From positions 434,001 to 498,000 of the forward strand of contig CAWCTX010000005.1 of the NCBI GenBank assembly GCA_963798505.1: a DNA stretch of 64,000 bases, read 5' to 3'. Shown piece by piece: positions 61,323-64,000 of this stretch. Each line of letters opens with the position of its first letter. Position 1 is the stretch's first letter. The stretch comes from CAVWSM01 sp963798505 (GTDB lineage: Bacteria; Actinomycetota; Actinomycetes; Jiangellales; Jiangellaceae). The translations under genes and the position numbers were made by a program. The notes under the pieces were generated by a model, which made no database searches, was not told the origin of the DNA, and saw only the letters and a program-made list of their open reading frames with translations.

Positions 61323-61366
61323 GCTGGGGCGCCCCAGCGTTGCTGTGGCGACCGATCTGCGCCCCT
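61323..61366. repeat. family B repeat in a convergent gap
   Basis: GCTGGGGCGCCCCAGC (61323-61338), then GTTGCT, a diverged middle and CGATCTGCGCCCC. Same unit as 45638-45749. It fills the gap between the trpD stop and the RAM-protein stop. Confidence 0.65.
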
Positions 61367-61369
61367 TGA

Positions 61370-61657
61370 TCAGTCGGCGGCCTCGGCGCCCAGTGCGAAC
61401 GCGGCCTCGAGGTCGTGCCGCGAGTAGGTGCGGAACGCGATGTGCGTCTCGGTGTCGCGCACGCCCGGCACCTTGTTGAGGCGGTCGGCCACCACGTCGG
61501 CGACGTCCTCGTGGCTGCGGACGCGGACCATCGCGACCAGGTCGATCTCGCCTGTGACCGAGTAGACCTCGCTCACCCCGTCGAGTGCCGCGATCGCGTC
61601 GGCAACCTCGGGGATGCGGGCGACGTCTGCCTGCACGAACACGATGGCGGTGATCAC
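61370..61657 (-). CDS. stand-alone Lrp/AsnC ligand-binding (RAM) domain protein
   Basis: 95 residues, all RAM domain: ITAIVFVQADVARIPEVADAIAAL, VYSVTGEIDLVAMVRVRSHEDVADVVA, and GVRDTETHIAFRTYS. There is no helix-turn-helix, so it is not itself a DNA-binding regulator; such demi-RAM proteins form ring oligomers and bind amino acids, possibly modulating full-length Lrp. GTG 61657 with GGAGG upstream. Confidence 0.85.
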   Translation of the reverse strand: MITAIVFVQADVARIPEVADAIAALDGVSEVYSVTGEIDLVAMVRVRSHEDVADVVADRLNKVPGVRDTETHIAFRTYSRHDLEAAFALGAEAAD

Positions 61658-61692
61658 GACCGGCCCTCCCAGCGCTCTGCTTCGGCGCGAGC

Positions 61693-63477
61693 CTAGCGGG
61701 CTGGCTGGTGGACCGGGCGCAGCCGCCGACGGTCGGCGAAGGGGTCGGCTGCCTGCCGATCGGTCTCGATCGAGTCGACGATGCCACGTTGGGAGCCGGC
61801 GCCGTGCGCGGGGACGGTCCACTCGCCGGCGACCTCGACGAGCCGGACGCCGGGCGTGCTGAGCCACCGCAGGATGCACTCGGACTCCTCGACCGTGGCG
61901 GCGGGGAGGGGGGCCGGCGCGGGTCGCACGGTCTCGGCGGTGGCGCGGAGCGTCTCGACATAGGGGCGCGGGTCGGCGCCAGGCGGGACTGCGCACGCAC
62001 CCGCGAGGCGCCCGTGCCGGACGACGTGCACCTCCCACCCGCCCTCCGGCCGGCGCGCGGCGGCCACGAGCTCGGACACCCGAGCCAGCGCACCCACCCG
62101 CTGAACGCGGTCGGCGGCGCGGAGAAACGCTGCGAGCCGGTCGCGATGCAGCGCCGCATCCTCGAAGCGCTCACCATCGGCGAGCCGCCTGATGCGGTCG
62201 AGCAGACGGCTGACGAGGGGCCGCGAGTCGGAGGTCAGCGCAGTGCGAGCGGCGTCGGCGACGCGGGCATAGTCGTCGACCGACTGCGCCCCGGTGCACG
62301 GGGCCCCGCAGCGACCGAGCTCGGCGAGCACGCAGGCGCTGCCGTGCGAGGCCGCGGTCAGCCGCGTGGTGCACTGGCGCAGGGGCAGCGCCTCGTGCAC
62401 GGCGGTCATGGCGGCCCCGGCGACCCGCCGCGACCCGAACGGCCCGAGATAGGTGGCCGCGTCGTCGCGCACCTCACGCACGAGCGACAGCCGCGGGAAC
62501 GGCTCGTCGGTGAGCTTGACCCACATGGCGCGCTCGGGGAACCGGGACCGCCGGTTGTAGCGCGGCTTCTGGTCGGCGATCATGCGCAGCTCGCGGACCT
62601 CGGCCTCCAGCGGGGTGGCGCAGACAATGCCGACCACCTCGGTCGCGAGGCCGACCATCTCCGTCATGCGCGTGCGAGTCTCGGACGCCGTGAAGTAGGT
62701 GCGCACCCGGGTGCGGATGTCGCGGCTCTTGCCCACATAGAGCGCATGGCGCTCGGCGTCGCGGAACACGTAGACACCGGGGGAGTGCGGCAGTCCCTCG
62801 GCCAGGTGTCGCTTGCGCCGCTGCGCCGGAGTGACGGTGCTCTGCCACAGCTTGAGCTCGTCGAGCGTGTGGACGCCCTGGTTGCCCAGTCGCTCGATGA
62901 GCCCATGGAGAACGTCGACGGTGGCCTGCGCGTCGGTGAGCGCCCGGTGGTTGGGGGTGACCCGTGCGTGGAACACCCGGGCGAGGGTCGACAGCTTGCA
63001 GTTGGGAGCCTCGTCGCGCAGCAGCACCCGCCGCGCCAGCCGCGCGGTGTCGACCACGTCGAACCCGGGCCAGTCGTGCTCGGTCGCGACTGCCGCGGCC
63101 CGCAGGAACCCGACGTCGAACGGCGCGTTGTGCGCGACGAGCACGCTGCCCTTGGCGAACTCCAGGAACGCCGGCAGCACCGACTCGATGCCCGGCGCAG
63201 TCGCCACCATGGCGTCGGTGATGCCGGTGAGGATCGCGATGAACGGCGGGATGGGCTCGCCCGGGCGGACCAGCGTCTGGAACTCGCCCAGCACCTCGCC
63301 GCCGCGGATCTTGACCGCCCCGACCTCGGTGATGCCCGCCCCAGCCGCAGGCGACCCTCCGGTCGTCTCGAGGTCGACGACGACGAACGTGGTCGCGGCC
63401 AAGGGGCGGCCGAGCTCGTCGAACGTGCCCTGCCGGAACGTGCCCTGCGCGCCGGGAGAGTCGAGGACGATGCTCAT
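61693..63477 (-). CDS. DEDDh exonuclease fused to GIY-YIG/UvrC-like nuclease
   Basis: 594-residue DNA-repair fusion. Residues ~30-200: a DnaQ-type 3'-5' exonuclease with VVVDLETTGG, VLVAHNAPFDVGFL, and the HxAxxD motif in NHRALTDAQATVD. Residues ~225-310: a GIY-YIG domain (GVYVFRDAERHALYVGKS) followed by a UvrC-like central region with a Cys-rich segment (GSACVLAELGRCGAPCTG). The C-terminal part lacks the second UvrC nuclease and HhH domains. As I recall this fusion is typical of actinobacteria next to trpD; its lesion is not defined. ATG 63477 lacks a strong ribosome site. Confidence 0.88.
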   Translation of the reverse strand: MSIVLDSPGAQGTFRQGTFDELGRPLAATTFVVVDLETTGGSPAAGAGITEVGAVKIRGGEVLGEFQTLVRPGEPIPPFIAILTGITDAMVATAPGIESVLPAFLEFAKGSVLVAHNAPFDVGFLRAAAVATEHDWPGFDVVDTARLARRVLLRDEAPNCKLSTLARVFHARVTPNHRALTDAQATVDVLHGLIERLGNQGVHTLDELKLWQSTVTPAQRRKRHLAEGLPHSPGVYVFRDAERHALYVGKSRDIRTRVRTYFTASETRTRMTEMVGLATEVVGIVCATPLEAEVRELRMIADQKPRYNRRSRFPERAMWVKLTDEPFPRLSLVREVRDDAATYLGPFGSRRVAGAAMTAVHEALPLRQCTTRLTAASHGSACVLAELGRCGAPCTGAQSVDDYARVADAARTALTSDSRPLVSRLLDRIRRLADGERFEDAALHRDRLAAFLRAADRVQRVGALARVSELVAAARRPEGGWEVHVVRHGRLAGACAVPPGADPRPYVETLRATAETVRPAPAPLPAATVEESECILRWLSTPGVRLVEVAGEWTVPAHGAGSQRGIVDSIETDRQAADPFADRRRLRPVHQPAR

Positions 63478-63549
63478 GGAACGGACGGTAGGCCGGGGGG
63501 CGGACAGAACTCGGGCGCCGCGCCGCCCTGGGGGACCTACCCTGGGCCA

Positions 63550-64000
63550 GTGAGCGACGAGGCCTTCGACGGCGCGCTCCCGGAGGCCGTACGGCTGCGA
63601 GTCATCGGGCTTGCCGCCGAGGTCCTGGGAGCCATGCCGGCTGCCCAGGTGCCCGCTGCCCTGCGGCGCGTCGCTCAGTTCACCCCGGCCCGGCGGGCGC
63701 GAACGGGCTCGACCCAGATCGCCGCCGCCCTCGCGCAGGACCCGGTGTTCCGCCGCGCGGTCGGTGAGCGCGCCGCCAAGGACGCCCCTGAGCTGAGCGA
63801 GAGCCTGGCCGCGGGGACCGTACCTGCGGTTGCCGACCCGGTGGATGTCGCGGTGCTTGCCTACCTCGCGCGGCCACCCAAGTGGGAGTCGTACGTCGAC
63901 TCGGCACGGGCCGAGCTGGCCGCGGCGGCGGAGCGCGCCGAGGCGGCGCGCGAGTCGCACGACGTTGCCCGCCTGCGAGCCCAGCTCGACGAGGCCCGTC
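63550..64000 (+). CDS. NYN-domain-type protein, N-terminal part (runs off the window)
   Basis: GTG 63550 opens an uninterrupted frame to the window end (150 codons). EAVRLRVIGLAAEVLGAMP, VPAALRRVAQFTPARRARTG, TQIAAALAQDPVFRRAVGERA and DPVDVAVLAYLARPPKWESYV are the N-terminal pattern of an actinobacterial NYN/PIN-like RNA-binding protein, followed by a coiled coil rich in Arg, Ala and Glu. The nuclease domain would lie beyond the window. Divergent from the DEDDh nuclease by 72 bases. Assigned from the N-terminal part only. Confidence 0.65.
   Translation, partial: MSDEAFDGALPEAVRLRVIGLAAEVLGAMPAAQVPAALRRVAQFTPARRARTGSTQIAAALAQDPVFRRAVGERAAKDAPELSESLAAGTVPAVADPVDVAVLAYLARPPKWESYVDSARAELAAAAERAEAARESHDVARLRAQLDEAR

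Overview
This is a high-GC actinobacterial chromosome segment. The evidence is the gene content: the diheme QcrC/QcrA/QcrB plus CtaC/D/E/F respiratory block, PspA with PspAA, DUF3043, DUF4191, an SCO2322-family protein, two type I glutamine synthetases with GlnE, and frequent GTG starts with ATGA/GTGA overlaps. As I recall the Mycobacterium tuberculosis map, the order trpD - ctaE - qcrCAB - ctaF/ctaC - adenosine kinase - HesB - glycerate kinase - DUF3043 - cobT/cobS - pepA - sucB/dlaT - epimerase - lipB - DUF4191 - RDD - glnA1 - glnE - glnA2 - panB is largely the same, so most of the window is conserved vertical backbone. I cannot resolve the genus from sequence alone.

Layout. 0-4 kb: a small conserved protein, a histone-H1-like Lys/Ala repeat protein, panB and nadE. 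4-7 kb: an ArsR-type regulator with an MFS transporter, then a DUF3800 gene. 7-13.3 kb: glnA2, an ABC exporter and glnE. 13.4-25 kb: an accessory stretch between glnE and glnA1, which I recall as neighbours in mycobacteria. It carries an ArsR/SRPBCC pair, an APH-like kinase, a DUF4394 protein, a second M17 aminopeptidase beside an AbgT transporter, two PASTA-type lipoproteins, a cupin, an SRAP remnant and long poorly coding gaps. 25-36.6 kb: glnA1, RDD, DUF4191, lipB (no adjacent lipA), a Ser/Thr kinase, a broken epimerase, sucB, lpdA and pepA. 36.6-43.6 kb: a cobalamin-riboswitch-led operon running leftward, namely SCO2322-like protein, EcfT, fused EcfA, EcfS, cobU, cobT and cobS. 43.6-51 kb: DUF3043, pspA-pspAA, nadA, glycerate kinase, HesB, adenosine kinase, TusA and a cysteine desulfurase. 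51-60 kb: the cytochrome bcc-aa3 genes with an ECF sigma/anti-sigma pair between the two halves. 60-64 kb: trpD, a stand-alone RAM protein, a DEDDh/GIY-YIG nuclease and the start of an NYN-type protein.

Two features run across the window. First, intergenic gaps hold several recurring families of long GC-rich or GATCA-rich palindromes, above all where genes converge. They lack T-tracts and look like dispersed repeats working as bidirectional terminators. Second, about ten genes in the left 40 kb are broken by single-base frameshifts, including the housekeeping gene nadE, while the right 24 kb shows none. Base-level sequence error is the simplest explanation for many of these, but the epimerase at 30.4-31.3 kb carries several frame changes and the SRAP remnant looks truly decayed.

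No CRISPR array, rRNA, tRNA, transposase or integrase was found. The most coherent system is the riboswitch-controlled ECF transporter plus nucleotide-loop assembly operon, which predicts corrinoid (or cobalt/precursor) uptake coupled to cobalamin completion.
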